A stretch of DNA of 64,000 nt, taken from the NCBI GenBank assembly GCA_964034945.1, contig OZ035960.1, positions 103,872,933 through 103,936,932 of the forward strand, written 5' to 3'. The position numbers and the translations under genes were made by a program. The notes beneath the pieces were generated by a model, which was not told where the DNA came from, made no database searches, and saw only the letters and a program-made list of their open reading frames with translations. Source of the DNA: Chrysopilus asiliformis. Taxonomy: Eukaryota > Arthropoda > Insecta > Diptera > Rhagionidae. Shown piece by piece: positions 1 through 13,600 of this stretch; position 1 is the stretch's first letter; each line of letters opens with the position of its first letter.

Positions 1-276
1 GGGGGTACCCCCCCTACGAACGAAACCGATTTTTGCGAATATCTCAAAAACGGTGCATCTTATCAAAAAAGTCCAAGAACAAAAGTTTTTTAAGATATGA
101 TTCTACATAAAACTCCCATACATCAAAATCCGATTGGAATAAATTTAAAAAAATCTTATTGGAAAGTTTGACTTCAAAGTGGAATTTTGGTACAAGTGCT
201 CGAATTTTAATACGAATATCACCATACGGGTTTTCAATAATTGCCAGATAGGCAATTATAGCTTTTGTTATGTTTT
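1..276 (+). repeat. family A interspersed repeat, truncated by window start
   Basis: Matches 53160-53437 and the end of 18479-19000, ending GGCAATTATAGCTTTTGTTA. Confidence 0.75.
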
Positions 277-1382
277 TATTTTGACTATTATTACTTTGTG
301 AGGGAAGGTTTGTTTACCGAGTTAGGATTAGGTTTTCGGGTAGTCCAAGACTAAGCCCTTATGCACTTAGACCACGCTGCGGGTCCCTTGTTTATCGAGT
401 TAAGTCTAAATGTAAATTCTAAAACGGACTTGTGGTTCTAGAATTAATTCTATATTCTGATATAGAATACAGAAATACTGTTTAACACTAGAATATACTA
501 GCAATACCCTTAGATGCCCAAATGGAGTAATTTTGAAATTTTTACTCCCTTGGGCATTGGACGTAATTTTTAAAAAATAGACGATAAAAGTGTGCTAATA
601 TTATTTTCAAAATGAATGAGAGGTTTTTACAATAAAATATTAATTAGGAAAAAAAATGATGACAAAAAAAATGTTCGCAAGGAGTCAAAATGACTCCATC
701 GGGCATTCTAGTGTTAATAATAAGAACTTTGTTTCATATCTGAAAATTATTAAATTAATTTGTTCCTGATTTAATTACGCAAATAATAATTTAAGTCCGT
801 ATTCAATAAAATATGCAGAGTCAATTTACCATTAAAGCATAAAATTAAAGTTCACAAACAAAAGAAAATCTTCAATCTGAATAGTTAATGCGCCCAAAAT
901 AAATCTCATTAAAAAAAACTACATAAATCGGCTGAGTACATTTATTTCATAAATTATGCATGTTTTTCCAATGTTGAAATGATTTTATATTCCAACTTTT
1001 TCAATGTTTACATTGGACCGTTTAAACATTTTTAATAATAAGTAAATATAATCATGAGTATGGTTTATGATATTTACATTTACACAATTTACTTCATTCG
1101 TTAATGGCGAAATTAAAAAAAAATTGCTCCCAATTTTGGCGGTTTGATGGCCGGCTAATATATTTCGATGTTTTACTATCCACTGTGGCTTGTTTCAATT
1201 ATTTTTTTATTTATTACAATATGAATAACCATAAAACATATGAGTCCGGGCGCAGACCCTCCTGGCGATTCGCTAACGATGGGCTTAATATTTTTTGAAA
1301 TATAAATTATGATAAATTGATTAATTACCAATTGATAATTTTTGTTCTCAATCTCTCGGTAATGAAAAATTCACCAAAAAAA
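277..1382. other. AT-rich sequence without gene, containing one TTAA MITE
   Basis: Apart from the MITE at 486-713, no coding or RNA feature is seen. Confidence 0.5.
486..713. mobile_element. TTAA-flanked MITE (TIR CACTAGAAT)
   Basis: Flanked by TTAA at 482-485 and 714-717. The ends CACTAGAAT and ATTCTAGTG are inverted, with inner complementary TGCCCAA / TTGGGCA blocks. TTAA duplication is the hallmark of piggyBac-type transposition. Confidence 0.7.
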
Positions 1383-1990
1383 ATTATTTCAGAATTATTA
1401 ATGCTAGTGAGTTTTTTTAAATGTTGTTAATTATTTTTTTTTTTTACAAAAAGTAGATAAATTACTGTAATAGTTAATGCGCCCAGTGCACACGATGTTG
1501 GTAAGAAAAATACATGCTTTGCTAGGCACCGCTCTGGTCCTATGTTTAACACGTTGACTGCCACCATGGTGCGAAAAAATCGGGTCCCAGAGGTTAGTAG
1601 GCGTTCATCTTCTATAGAGGGAAAGTATTGTATTCATGACGGAGACCGACTCGAGAACGGGGGCAGATAGAAAATTTCTGATAAGGGCGAAATCCGTTTC
1701 AGGCACAATTATGAGGATGTCGGTGCATCTATCTGTCGGTCTGTCAGTCGGTATGTCTGTCGGGCTTTCGATCTGTCGGTCTGTATGTGTGTGTGTGTGT
1801 GTCAGTCTGTTTCTCGATCTCGCCTATCTGTCAATCTGTCCGTATCTTAAATAACTCGAAAACGTATTGACCTAGCGATTTGAAATTTTTTGTAAAATAG
1901 TTTTACAAAAATCGTAGGTGATAGAACAATCAACTTTTGGAAAATTAACGGTAGCTATAACGGGTATCTCCCATAAATTTTACAAAATGA
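1383..1990 (+). repeat. segmental repeat copy 1 with family B repeat
   Basis: Matches 3466-3950 in the same order: AT-rich lead, CACACGATGTTGG, TTAACACGTTGACTGCC, then the family B core (GACGGAGACCGACTCGAGAA) and a CTGTCGGT-type tail. ORFs here are repeat-derived. Confidence 0.75.
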
Positions 1991-1999
1991 CTAAAAAGA

Positions 2000-3440
2000 T
2001 TAAATTTAAAAAAAATTAAAAAAATAAATAAGAACGAGCTTGTATTTAGAAAAAAATGTACTAAAAAGAAAAAATAAGGTATTTAGTGCTGTGTATCAGA
2101 AACAAAAGCATGATAAAAGCATAAAAAATGAAATAAAATAAATATTTATCTCGCTCCAAGATATGAATCAAGGGACTAACGATATAACTATAGTTCAGAT
2201 CATGCCCAATAGCATAGCAAAATTTTCCCAACCCTATAGGAATGTGAACTACGCAAAAATGGAGCTTTAATATAAGAAAATTAGTCTATCAGAAATTTAA
2301 TTTTTAAAATTTAAACTATTCCCCAAACCAAACCCGGCAATGTGGTAAATTTTAAAGATTTCCCATAGAAACGAAAGGATTCCGAAAAAGGCAAAAATAA
2401 AGGTCTACACGTAAAATAAAACAATTTCGAATTTCTTCAACTGATATATTTATTCTCGTACATTATTCTATATATGACTTACCTTTTTCTAAAATTTTCT
2501 TCACGTTCGTTTTGTTCAAATATATTCATAGATAAAATTTATTGCCAAGAAGGCGAGCCCAAATTCAATTGAACTAAACGAACTCTAGCCGAAATCCATA
2601 AGGGACTCGTTACTCGTTTGGCAACTATCCAATCGACTACTTCCGGAGAAAGTTTCAACTAAAGACGTTATTCCTGCTTTTGTTATTATTATTTGTCATC
2701 CTTTCGTAACCTGGAAAGAAAATTTCTCTCTCTCTATTTCCCCTCCTGCCATGTCGGTGAAAAGTTATCACCCTGGTTTCCACAAAAATCAAACTAAAAT
2801 GTAAAATGCATATACACACAACAGAAAATACAATCACAACGTAAAGACGTAAAATATAAAATATCTGAGAAATAAAAAAAATCAAATTTAAAGCAACAAT
2901 GTTATAAAACGCGGACAGCCGAACCGTTTTATTACCCAAAAACCTCTTTCTCAAATATCTCCTTTTTATTATATATTTCCCAGTATATGTCTGCTAGCTA
3001 ACACAGTTCTTTTGTACAAGAATGAGGAAGAAAAATATTTCGTCCAATATGCCTAAGGCTTTAAATTTAATGGTTCTCTGCACACCATGCTGGAATATAA
3101 AGGAAAATCCTTTAACAGTGAGCGCCTCTATTTTTCTTTTCAAATGTAATGGAACCCCAGGTTATGATAAAATGCTTCTTTCTTATCACATTTTATTCCA
3201 TTCTTTTAAATATCTCCCTTAAATAACTTAAATTGAATTTAAATTCATAAAATTTTCTCCGTGATATAAAATTAAAAAAAAGCCCTTTTGCTGATCAATT
3301 TGAGATTTTGCTGGAGTTTAAGTGATGATGTTTTAGTTAACACTAGATTAACACTCGTTTAAATAGTAATGTTTGCTTTGAAATCCCAACCCAGTTACAT
3401 TTTTACAAAATAAAATGTGAAAATAACAAGAAATGTTGTA
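2000..3440. other. AT-rich intronic sequence without recognised feature
   Basis: Short ORFs only; no repeat family, RNA or exon was recognised. Confidence 0.45.
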
Positions 3441-3465
3441 AAAATGTTTATTTTTCACTGTAATA

Positions 3466-4190
3466 AAATTATTTCAGAATTATTAATGCTATTGACTCTT
3501 TTTTAATGTTGTTAATTATTTTTTTTCACAAAAAGTAGATAAATTACTATAATTACAGTCGAACCCACCTAAGTGCACACGATGTTGGCAAGAAAAATAC
3601 ATGCTTTGCTAGGCACCGCTCTGGTCCTATGTTTAACACGTTGACTGCCACCATGGAGCGAAAAAATCGAGTCCCAGAGGTTAGTAGACTTTTAGCGTTC
3701 ATCTTCTATAGAGGGAAAGTATTGTATTCATGACGGAGACCGACTCGAGAACCGGGGCAGATAGAAAATTTCTGACCAGGGCGCAATCCGTTTCAGGCAC
3801 AATTATGAGGATGTCCGTGCACCTGTCTGTCGGTCCGTCGCTGTGTCGATGTAACGGGCTGTCGGTCTGTCTGTCGGGCTTTCGATCTGTCGGTTTGTCG
3901 GTCTGTCTATGTCAGTCTGTTTCTCGGTCTCGCCTATACATTATTCTCTTCAATTCATTTCATACATTAAACTACCAAAAATCCCTTATTTTTCGAGATA
4001 ATCGCAAAAAACTGATTTTTTTTTTTTAAATAACGATTTATCTCGATAACTGCTTGGGATACGGAGTTCTAGTAGAATACAAAGATGTAGAAAATTTTAT
4101 TATAAGACTTTTCAGTGGCGCGTAGTTTCGGAGTAAATAACAAAAAACGAAATTCCGATTTCTAATTTTGGCCAAAATGTAACCAAATTC
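3466..4190 (+). repeat. segmental repeat copy 2: family B followed by family C piece
   Basis: The first 480 bp match 1383-1860. From about 3945 the sequence changes to family C (TATCTCGATAAC core), also seen at 13.8-14.4 and 16.7-17.4 kb. Confidence 0.7.
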
Positions 4191-4354
4191 GACACTGTGC
4201 GCCGTAGGGCGTGCTTCAATCGCACTGTTTATCATTAGTCAACATGTCAACATTACGTAAATAAAAATAAAAATGCCCACTTATTATTGTCTATCATAAT
4301 TACATAAAAAAAGCAAAAAATATAAAGAATTTTTTTTTCTATATTTAAATAATT

Positions 4355-4635
4355 TCATTCATCTTGAATTTCCATTTCAATTGATATTTCATGATTTTCA
4401 CCGTTGAAATCGTTTATGTGCGGAAAATCGCAAGTATACACCACTGCATCATTGCCAATTGGATGAAAACTTTTTCTCGGACTGCGCTTAGAAGTTCCAA
4501 CCACTCTTTTAGGATTAAATTGTTCTATTTGTTTATCGATGCGTGGAATTTTCACTGCAAATGGGCGGTCTGATTGAGATTGACTCTGGTGGGCATCTTT
4601 TTCTATTGGCTTTGATTTTCTCGACGTATTAATGT
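4355..4635 (-). CDS. ZAD zinc-finger gene, last coding exon
   Basis: The acceptor TTTTTTAAAG follows an ACTAAT branch-like sequence. The exon begins with two bases that complete the codon left by exon 3, then encodes a 93-residue hydrophilic tail ending in TGA. There are no further fingers and no recognised domain. Its position and phase are the evidence; the tail itself is not a known family to me. Confidence 0.72.
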
Positions 4636-7600
4636 CTTTAAAAAATATTCAAACTGATTAGTATATTTTCTTTTAAACTTTAGAAATAATTAATCAATAG
4701 GAAGGAACGCAGACGGGGGGCAGAATTGGCTTTTATATTTTAGTCAAAAACAGTGTATAAAAGGAAATGGGAAAAATTTTACATTTCGCGGTTAATGTAA
4801 AAATCGATATTTTCCATGAGCGAATAGTATAGGAAACTATCAACCCGGAAAGGACTTTCGGAAAGAATGAAAAATTATCCAGGACATTTGTCAATTTCAA
4901 AAAAAAATAGGAAAAAGTAGAAAAGACTGCAAAAGTAAAACGTTACGACGATGAAATAAAAAGAAGTCGCAGAAAGAACAGAATGAAACATACGAAAACT
5001 ACAATTACCAGGGCCAATCGTCAAATACTCTATATGAGAACAAAGAAATTTTTTATTTAAAAAAAAAATCATTTATGTGAGAGAGAGGGAAAGGAATGCA
5101 CCGATTGGATTTTAATGTATGGAACGGTTATGTAAAATCATATTCTAAACACATTTTGTGTTTATAATTTTTTTGATACGATGCACTGTTTTCGAGGAAA
5201 TACGAAAATATCTAATGTGAGCAGCCCATGACTTTCTTATATTACTATAACACTATAACCCGACAAGTAAATTATTACCTTCGCCCCACTAAAAGCTTGA
5301 GTAGAACAAAACCTAGAATAACAAAATTAAGTTCGATATAAATTAGATAGCCTAAAGCCCAATTCAGACTAACGATTGCGATTACGATTGAAGCTTCTCA
5401 ACCAATGAGATCAAAGCTTGCAACGATAGCGAAATGAAAGCTTTGATCTTATTGGTCGAGAAGCTTCAATCGTAATCGCAATTGTTAGTCTGTTTTGGGG
5501 TTAAAGTAGGGTGGTCCGAGCTATTCTTTAATTTTTTTTTTCTTCGAAAATGATCCGGATTCAGTTTACCCCCTCTCCTTACTCCCCCACCTCTCGGCCT
5601 ACTTTCGATTGGGGTTATGTTAGAGTTTGGCCCCAAAGAACATCTGTGACGAATTTCAGGCCAATCGGTAAGGTAGTTTTCCGGCGAAAGAGTTTCATAG
5701 AGGAAAAACGAAGCTTCAGATTTCGTTACCCCATTCCTTTACTCCCCACCTTCCGGGCTACTTTTCAATAGATCTATGTTAGAGCTGAACCCCCGGCGAA
5801 TATCTGTGCCAAGTTTCAGGCCAATCGGCAAAGTAGTTTTCTCGCGAAAGAGTAACATAGGGTGAAAACCAAAATTCGGACTCACTTCATTTTTCATAAA
5901 TACAATATTTTATTACATTTCGTATAAAAAACTAAGAAGGTAAGGGAGAGAAATGGTCCGATTTTTGCCGCTTAAGAACTTAGCCTTGCCATTTAAAAGA
6001 AACGCAACTATACCAAATTTCAAGTCTCTAGCTCAATCTTTTCAAAAGTGATGGTGTTCACGTACAGATAGACGGACAAATGAACAGACAGACAATCAGA
6101 TAGACGGACGGACAGATAGACGGACAGACGGACAAACAGACAGACAAACAGACAAACAGACAGACAGACAGACAGACGGACAGACAGACAGACGGACAGA
6201 CATACGGACAGACAGACGGACAGACAGACGGAGAGACAGACGGAGAGACAGATGGACAGACAGACGAAATCAAAATCTTTTATCATTCCAAACACCCTAG
6301 TGTAATTAATTTTTGTTGCACAAACGGTATACTAAATCTAATATACTTCAATATGATTCTCATATAGAGTATAAACAGAGTTAAGGAAAGGTAGAACAGG
6401 AAGGATTTTTTTATTTTAGAAAACTTACTGTGAACACGTTTCATGTGTTTGTTGTAGTTTGGCCAATTCGTAAAATGGTGATTGCAATCCTTACACGAAT
6501 ATGGTCTTACGCCGGTGTGCTGGTGTCGATGAGTCTGGCCAAGAAAATAAATTAAGTTTGGATGAGTTTGAAAATAAATGCGAAATCAGAAAATAAATTC
6601 ATTTTATTTATTTCCAACTTCGACTTGGAGTTTAATTTCTAATTTACAATTTCTACTATAGCTAATATTATTACAACTACTACTTATCTAGACAATTGTT
6701 GTTTTTTTCTTTTCGTTCTTTAGTGATTTCACATCATGAATGAGGGATTGAATATACGGCGGCATTTATGTTTGAACATTGGTCGATACGTGCATTTAAT
6801 TTAAATGAAATACAGCCAGATCAATGTTGATTTAAAGATTTTCTACGATTTTGTTAACATTATTTCGCTCACATTAGGATTTTCTACCAATCATTCTATC
6901 GTTCAATTAATCTTTTGACTCGTCATCATGATGTATAAAATTAATTGCTTTACAAATCTGAACCCTTTAGAACTTTTTTTTCGAAACCAGATATTTATTA
7001 CAAAAATACAATAACTTTACCGTACTGAAAAACCACCCTGATTTTCTTAAATATCCGATTGGATTTTAATATATGGAACGGTTATGTGAAATCGTATTCT
7101 GAACACATTTTCTCTTTTTGAGGAAATAAGAAAAAGGTATTCAGTTTGTATAGGAGAGGGGGAAAGGAGTGATCCGATTGGATTTTGATGTATGGATGAG
7201 TTATGTAAAATTCTATTCTAAGCACATTTTACCTTTATAAATTTTTCAATATGACTCACCGTTTGCAAAAATCTGTTTCGTTTGTATGGAGGAGGAGGCA
7301 AGAAATGGTTCGATTTTGCTCGTCCAAGAACTTAGCCTAGCCATTTACAAGACACGTAACTATACAAAATTTCAAGTCTCTAGCTCAATCCTCTCGAAAA
7401 TTATGGTGTTCACGGACAAACAGACAAACGGACAGACAGACAGACAGACAGACGGACGAACAGACAGACAGACGGACATGCGGAAATCAAAATGGGGGAA
7501 GCGGTGGTCCGATTCACCCCAAAAAATGCTCTTATATCGCGTGCACCAAAATAAGTGTCAGCCTGTGTAATTTATGAATTAAAATGGATTAAAATTTTAA

Positions 7601-10600
7601 TGATTTCACGAAGGTTACTAGTTTTAAACGTGTTTTTTTGTGATTATAAAGAAAAATTTTAATTCAACCACTCAAAAAGAACATAAAAACCATTAAAACT
7701 CGAGTAAAATAACAACTTCTACGGGATAATTGCAATAAATTACAACTGGATACTTACTGACAAAATGCTACGGAACCGGAATTTTTTCCCACAATATTCA
7801 CATTCAAATGGCATCACACCTGTATGAATCCTCTGATGTACTTTTAACGTATCCCTTTCACGGAATGCTCGTCCGCATTCCTCGCATGAATAGGGCTTAA
7901 TATCTGAATGAACTGATTTATGTTTAGCTAAACGTGCTGGAGTTTTGAATCTAATTTTTTTTTTCGTGAGAGAAATGAAGTAAAATGTTTTTTTTAGTAA
8001 ATTAGGAAAGTCATTTTTAAAATCTTAATAAGAGTAATAATGAATAGCTTTGACGTGCAGAACAGAAATTTTTGTTCATGGAAGTTTTTCGAATTGAAAT
8101 TTTATTTTTATTTCGCACTAATGAATATAAATTGAAGCTGGGTAATCATATTAACATTCGAAAATGAATTTGTGTATAATATTAGAAACTATTTCATCAA
8201 AAATTATATTGGAGGTCAATATCAAGCAGACGAAGCCATAAAAAATCATTAATTACACTGGTCTACAAAAAGAAATGGTTTTCCAAGCTAAAAGATCAAG
8301 CTTTGTTTATCGTACGATACCTTCTCTCATTGACTGTTAATGCTAGGCTTTGTCGGTTCTCAAAGAATGACGTACTTGTACTACAGTCAATTTTTTGACC
8401 CGAATAATCGCACATCTGAAAGTGCTTTTTGTCGTATCGTAGATAGATTTCACACCAATTTAAAGCTAGATGACATTAGACCAACAACAATAATGAGACC
8501 AGTGTGCTCCGAAGAAAATCATGGCTATTCTAGAATACGAAGTTAAAACGTAAAAAAAACTGAGTCGATTCGCGTCGCCACTCACCTGGTATTCTAGTAT
8601 TCTGAAATTTGCAACGAGTAATTCTACCCTCAAAACTTTACTAAATCATACGCAATCGAAAAGAAGTGAAATGCAGTGGATTCAAGAATACAAATTGGGG
8701 GGGAAATCCAAAAAACTTAAGTGCGAACGCACACGCTTCATCTCGTCGCGGCAACTTTTGGTCCTCAAAATGACTTTCCGATGTACACGCTTCTTCACTT
8801 TTTAGTAGGAAAAACTTGTTTACAACAAGCGATCGCTCATGTGTGTGTGGTTCTCATATATGTGTCATTCCCTTACTAGCTAGCACCGAGGCAACATCAA
8901 TTGCCACAATAAAACTGCACAGAAAAAAATAATGGGTTTAACAAAAAAAAATTCGTAAATATTACTGAAGTTTTGTATTACTTCGTAATATTAACAAATT
9001 TTAGTAACTATACGAAAAAATATTTGTTAATATTACGAAGTATATACAAAACTTCAGTAATATTTACGAATTTTTTTTTGTTAAACCCATTTTGTAAATA
9101 ATACAAAATTATTTTTTTCTGTGTGCCAACAATAGCAGAATAAGGACTGGTTATTTTGTTATTTGCCTACCTACCTGAAAAATAAAACTACCTGCAATTG
9201 GTATTTCACTATTTGCATTAAATTTTTGTTTATTTGGGAAATGTTTACGAGTCTCAATGAAATTACGCACCCATGCATGCTGACGTGCTACACGAGCGAC
9301 TTCGTTTGTGTGCGTAAAAGAAAACGAGAAGAACACTTTTCGAGTGGCAACTTTTCCCCTCTTGCCGCACTCGTTTCTTTCCTACAATTTGGTGAAGTAG
9401 AATTTGGCGGCATGCTGATGACCGAAAGTTGCTCCGTGTACGCCCTCGCTAACGCTAGTTTGGATTCCAGAATAGGCATGAATACACCCGCAGTTGAGGC
9501 CAGTATTAACTCATTCCCGCCTGCTGTACTCAACAGAGTACACCACGTATACCTGTGATAATAAGTTAAAAAAGCTTAAGTCGATTTTCAGACAAAGCCA
9601 AACTGATCTAAATTTGCATTTACAAACAGAGCACTTTAGCTTTGCCTGAAAATCGACTTAGGCTACTTTAACTTATTACCACAGGTTTATGTACAGATTT
9701 TTTTTTTCAGAATTTTCTCTTTATTTTGTTTATTTTATAAGAATATATTGGTTTTTGTGTTAAAAATATGCAGTGGTTTTCTCATGGACATTAATGGGTT
9801 AATGAAGACCCAAATCTGTAAGTTCGCAGGCGTGCACAGGAGCTTGGGCCTTCTGTGTCCACAACTTGGAAGATTTTGCGTAACGATCTTGGCCTAATGC
9901 ATTACAAAACTCAATTGGTGTAAGAATTAAAGCCGTTGGATCATCGCATGTGTCGCACCTTCGCTGAATGGACTCAAAACCAATTGCAAGATGATCCGGA
10001 ATTTTATGGTAAAATTGTGTTCAGCAATGAGGCATACTTTTGGCTCAAGGGATTTGCAAAGTAGTACCGAAATGAAAATCTTTTAGTAGGCATTTTCAAC
10101 CTTCTAATTTCGAGTCCAAATTCTGACCAAACCACAAACACAAGTCCAAGGACGTTAATTTCTTTTTCTCGTTTAAAGTGATGAAGTGTGAAATAATTTT
10201 ACAACCTCCAGTTTTGACTCCAACAAACTTCAGATCCAATTGTCGTTCCTTCAAGCATCGATAAAACCAACACTGGTTTTTAGTTTAATTAAATTAAATC
10301 GAATTAAATGATTAACCATTAAAACATTAAAGTTCACGGTCGAGAGCTCAAGACGAGACAGTTTTAATTTAAGCCTATCGAATTTATCTTCTATAGTTTT
10401 TATAAGATGTTTTAAACAACAAAAACTTTCCTTAGTAAGTGGTACTAAGGAAGATATCTTTAGTGGCCAAGATTTCTTGCTAATGGGAAAACTTTTTATC
10501 CGCTTAGAAGCTTAGGAAAAGTGGAATAATATTGGGTCTCATCAACGGAACTAACTTTAATTCCGCATGATAGAAATATTACAGAAAATGAGCATGCACT

Positions 10601-13600
10601 CAATAATGTTAAGAAAAAAAAATATCGGTTGTGATCAACACAAAACTTTTCTCTGCAATATTTAATTTCGGAAAAATTATGTGAAAAATAATGTTTTCAA
10701 ATATCTTGAGAACCGTTAAAGATACGTAAAAACCGTTAATGGAAAAAATTCAGGAAATTTTATTTTCTTTGAGTTAATTTATATGCATTTTTTTCTCAAA
10801 AGCGCATAGTTTCCGAAAATTTTTCAAAAAACTTAGTTTTTTAAGATTCATTTCATTTCATCTTGGGATTGGGTCCTTTACACTCAGAAAAATGGAGGCT
10901 GACTCGACAACCTACATACGGCGTAATTGGCCTCGGGCAGGCGCGCGTACGCCTGCATGAGGGAAAGTAAAACTTGTGTTGACCTGTGACCGGAGAAATT
11001 CTGAAATTAAGCCACCAGCAGGTGAAGTAGGGCCTTGGGAGCTGCACGAGTTGACCTTAGATAGGCATTTCGAGGATGTAATGTCATGTAATGGAAACCT
11101 CTGTCAGCCAGCTAGCGGTCAGAGTTAACCTGACAAAAAGTTGACCTGGACATTTTTCTGAGTGTAGAAAAGGGAATGTTCCCAATTTTTTTGCCGTAAC
11201 CAGTCTCACATATACAGCAATCTATCTCATATAAAAGGTTGGAACCTGTGCCATAATTTTGGAATCTTCTTAATATATAAAAACTAGCTTGCATACCCGT
11301 CGTTGCCGGGTTAAGTTTTTTCAATTTTTTTTTATGGTCTATGTTAAAGCTAAACTTCAGGGCAATCGGCTCGGTAGTTTCCCCCCGAAAGAGTAACATA
11401 GCGCAAAAACTAAGTTTCGAAATCACTTTACCCCCTCCTCTTACTCCCCCCACCCCTCGCGATACTTTTCCGTATGCCTATGTTGGAACCAGAACTCCCA
11501 CAGGCACTCATGCCAAATTTCAAGACGATCGGTTCAGCCGTTTTTGCGTGAAAGAGGAACAGACAGACAGACACCAACTCATTTTTATATGTTAGTGTGA
11601 GTATGTGAGTATCTGAGTATGATGGATATTTGTCTGTCTGTCTGTCTGTCTGTCTGTCATTTTGAGATTACAAAACTCAAAAACTACTGGACCGATTTTT
11701 ACGCGGTTTATTGCAAAATGATCTGCGTTGCCAGGAGCAGGTTTTTAGCTATCTTAGATTTTCAAAATTCGAAATGGAAGGTCCTGTAAGGATAACGCAA
11801 ATGTCCTTTTTCCAATTTTTCCCGGGAAAATCGGCATTAGGGGGTTTTCGGGGTCCTGATCACGAGTTGGATGATGCAATTTCAAAATTCTAAACGGAAA
11901 GTCCTGTAAGGATAATTCAAATGTCCTTTTTCCAATTTTTCTCGAAAAAATTGGCATTATAGGGTTTTTGGGGACGCTGATCACGGCTCTGGTGTTGAAA
12001 TTTCAAAATTGAATGAAATTTCAAAAAAGTGATTATATCAAAAAAAGAATACGATAATTTTTTTTATTGCTATTTGGGGACTGTTACAATTTTTTTATAG
12101 AAATGACCCTCATATTTGGCCACTATGCCGTTTTTTCCCATAAATATGGGACTGGAACATGCAATTTTAGTGGAACGGTTACCATATGTTTTTTCCGTGC
12201 GGATTTCGTACTAATCAGAATGTCTATATCTGCATCCGTTCTCGAGTCGATTTCCACCATAAATACAATACTTTCCCTCTATAGCAAAGGAAAGTAAAAA
12301 TAAATGTTGCGAACTAAGAAAATAGTCATTGCAGTTTTTTCCCTTCCAACAATCTCTTGCATATTATGAATAAATCAAGCAAAAAAAAGCCATTCCAACG
12401 CATTTGAATTTTAAATTATGAAAGTTTTGAAGTGAAAGAATACTTGAAGTCAAATTGAAAACTCGAAAAGGAAAACTTTGTGAATTGTTATTTTTCTCAC
12501 AAAAATGCCTCGAATTATTTCGCCTACACACCGAAAAACTGGGAACGAAGAGTTTTAGTTGTGAAAATAAATTTGCTTGCATTCTTGTTTACAAAATAAA
12601 TTCATTCGAAAATGTTTACAAAAGCCATAGAAATTTTGCGGTTAGTTGGGAAATTATTTCTTGTTTCGAAAACACAATCAGATGAACTTCTGGCAAAAGC
12701 GAAATCATTTGAATGGGTGTTTGATTAATCATAATTTCGAAACTAAAATAAAAACTCAACCCCGAAAATACAAATAAAACGCTCGAAAGCATTAAACATA
12801 ACTATTTAAACCATAGAAACAACTCTCCATTCCATATGCGGTTAAAATATGTATTTTAAATGAGAAACCATAACTAGTATTTTTGCCAAAAGCGACGAAC
12901 AACCTTCTCCTTCTCGACACTACACAGAAAATGAATCCTAAGGAAAGTTAAATTTACATGCGTTTGATTCCTTTGGTTAAAAATAATAGTCACATTTGAT
13001 AAAATACGGAAAATGGCTACAAACAAAAATATTCATAAGAGGTTTAAAGTTGAAATTCAGTTGAAAATTAGCCCAGAACCAAAACATATTTGATGTACAA
13101 CTGGAAAATAGATTTAATATTAGTAAGCGTTTATGGTTTTGCATTTGGAAATCAGTTTGAGGGATTTAACCGCCCCCAGCCCAGTGAAACGAAGGGAAAG
13201 TTCAATTTCAAAGTGCGGTAACCCTCAAACAAAATATATAACCATATGTTATTTTTGTTATAACCATAAGAGCTGAAGGTACTGCGGATGAAGTGAGTTT
13301 TTGCCATTCACTTATTCACAAAGTTTGAATATTCACTTTTTAGTAGGCACACTACATATTGTATGGCGCTACATACTAAAAGCCATCTACCAACCAGCAG
13401 GTGGAAATCAATGTGTGATATAAATATACACACACATTTATTATAAAGCGTGGACTTTGAATTTAGTTACCTAGTTTTCGGCTCGTGGGTGGTGGTTTTG
13501 GATGATAGTGGGGACAGCTGCTTACCTTGTGAATGTCCTCAGGTGAAATCTGCAATTCTGTTCGACTAGTGTTGATTTTCGCATGTTACGGTGACTGCAT

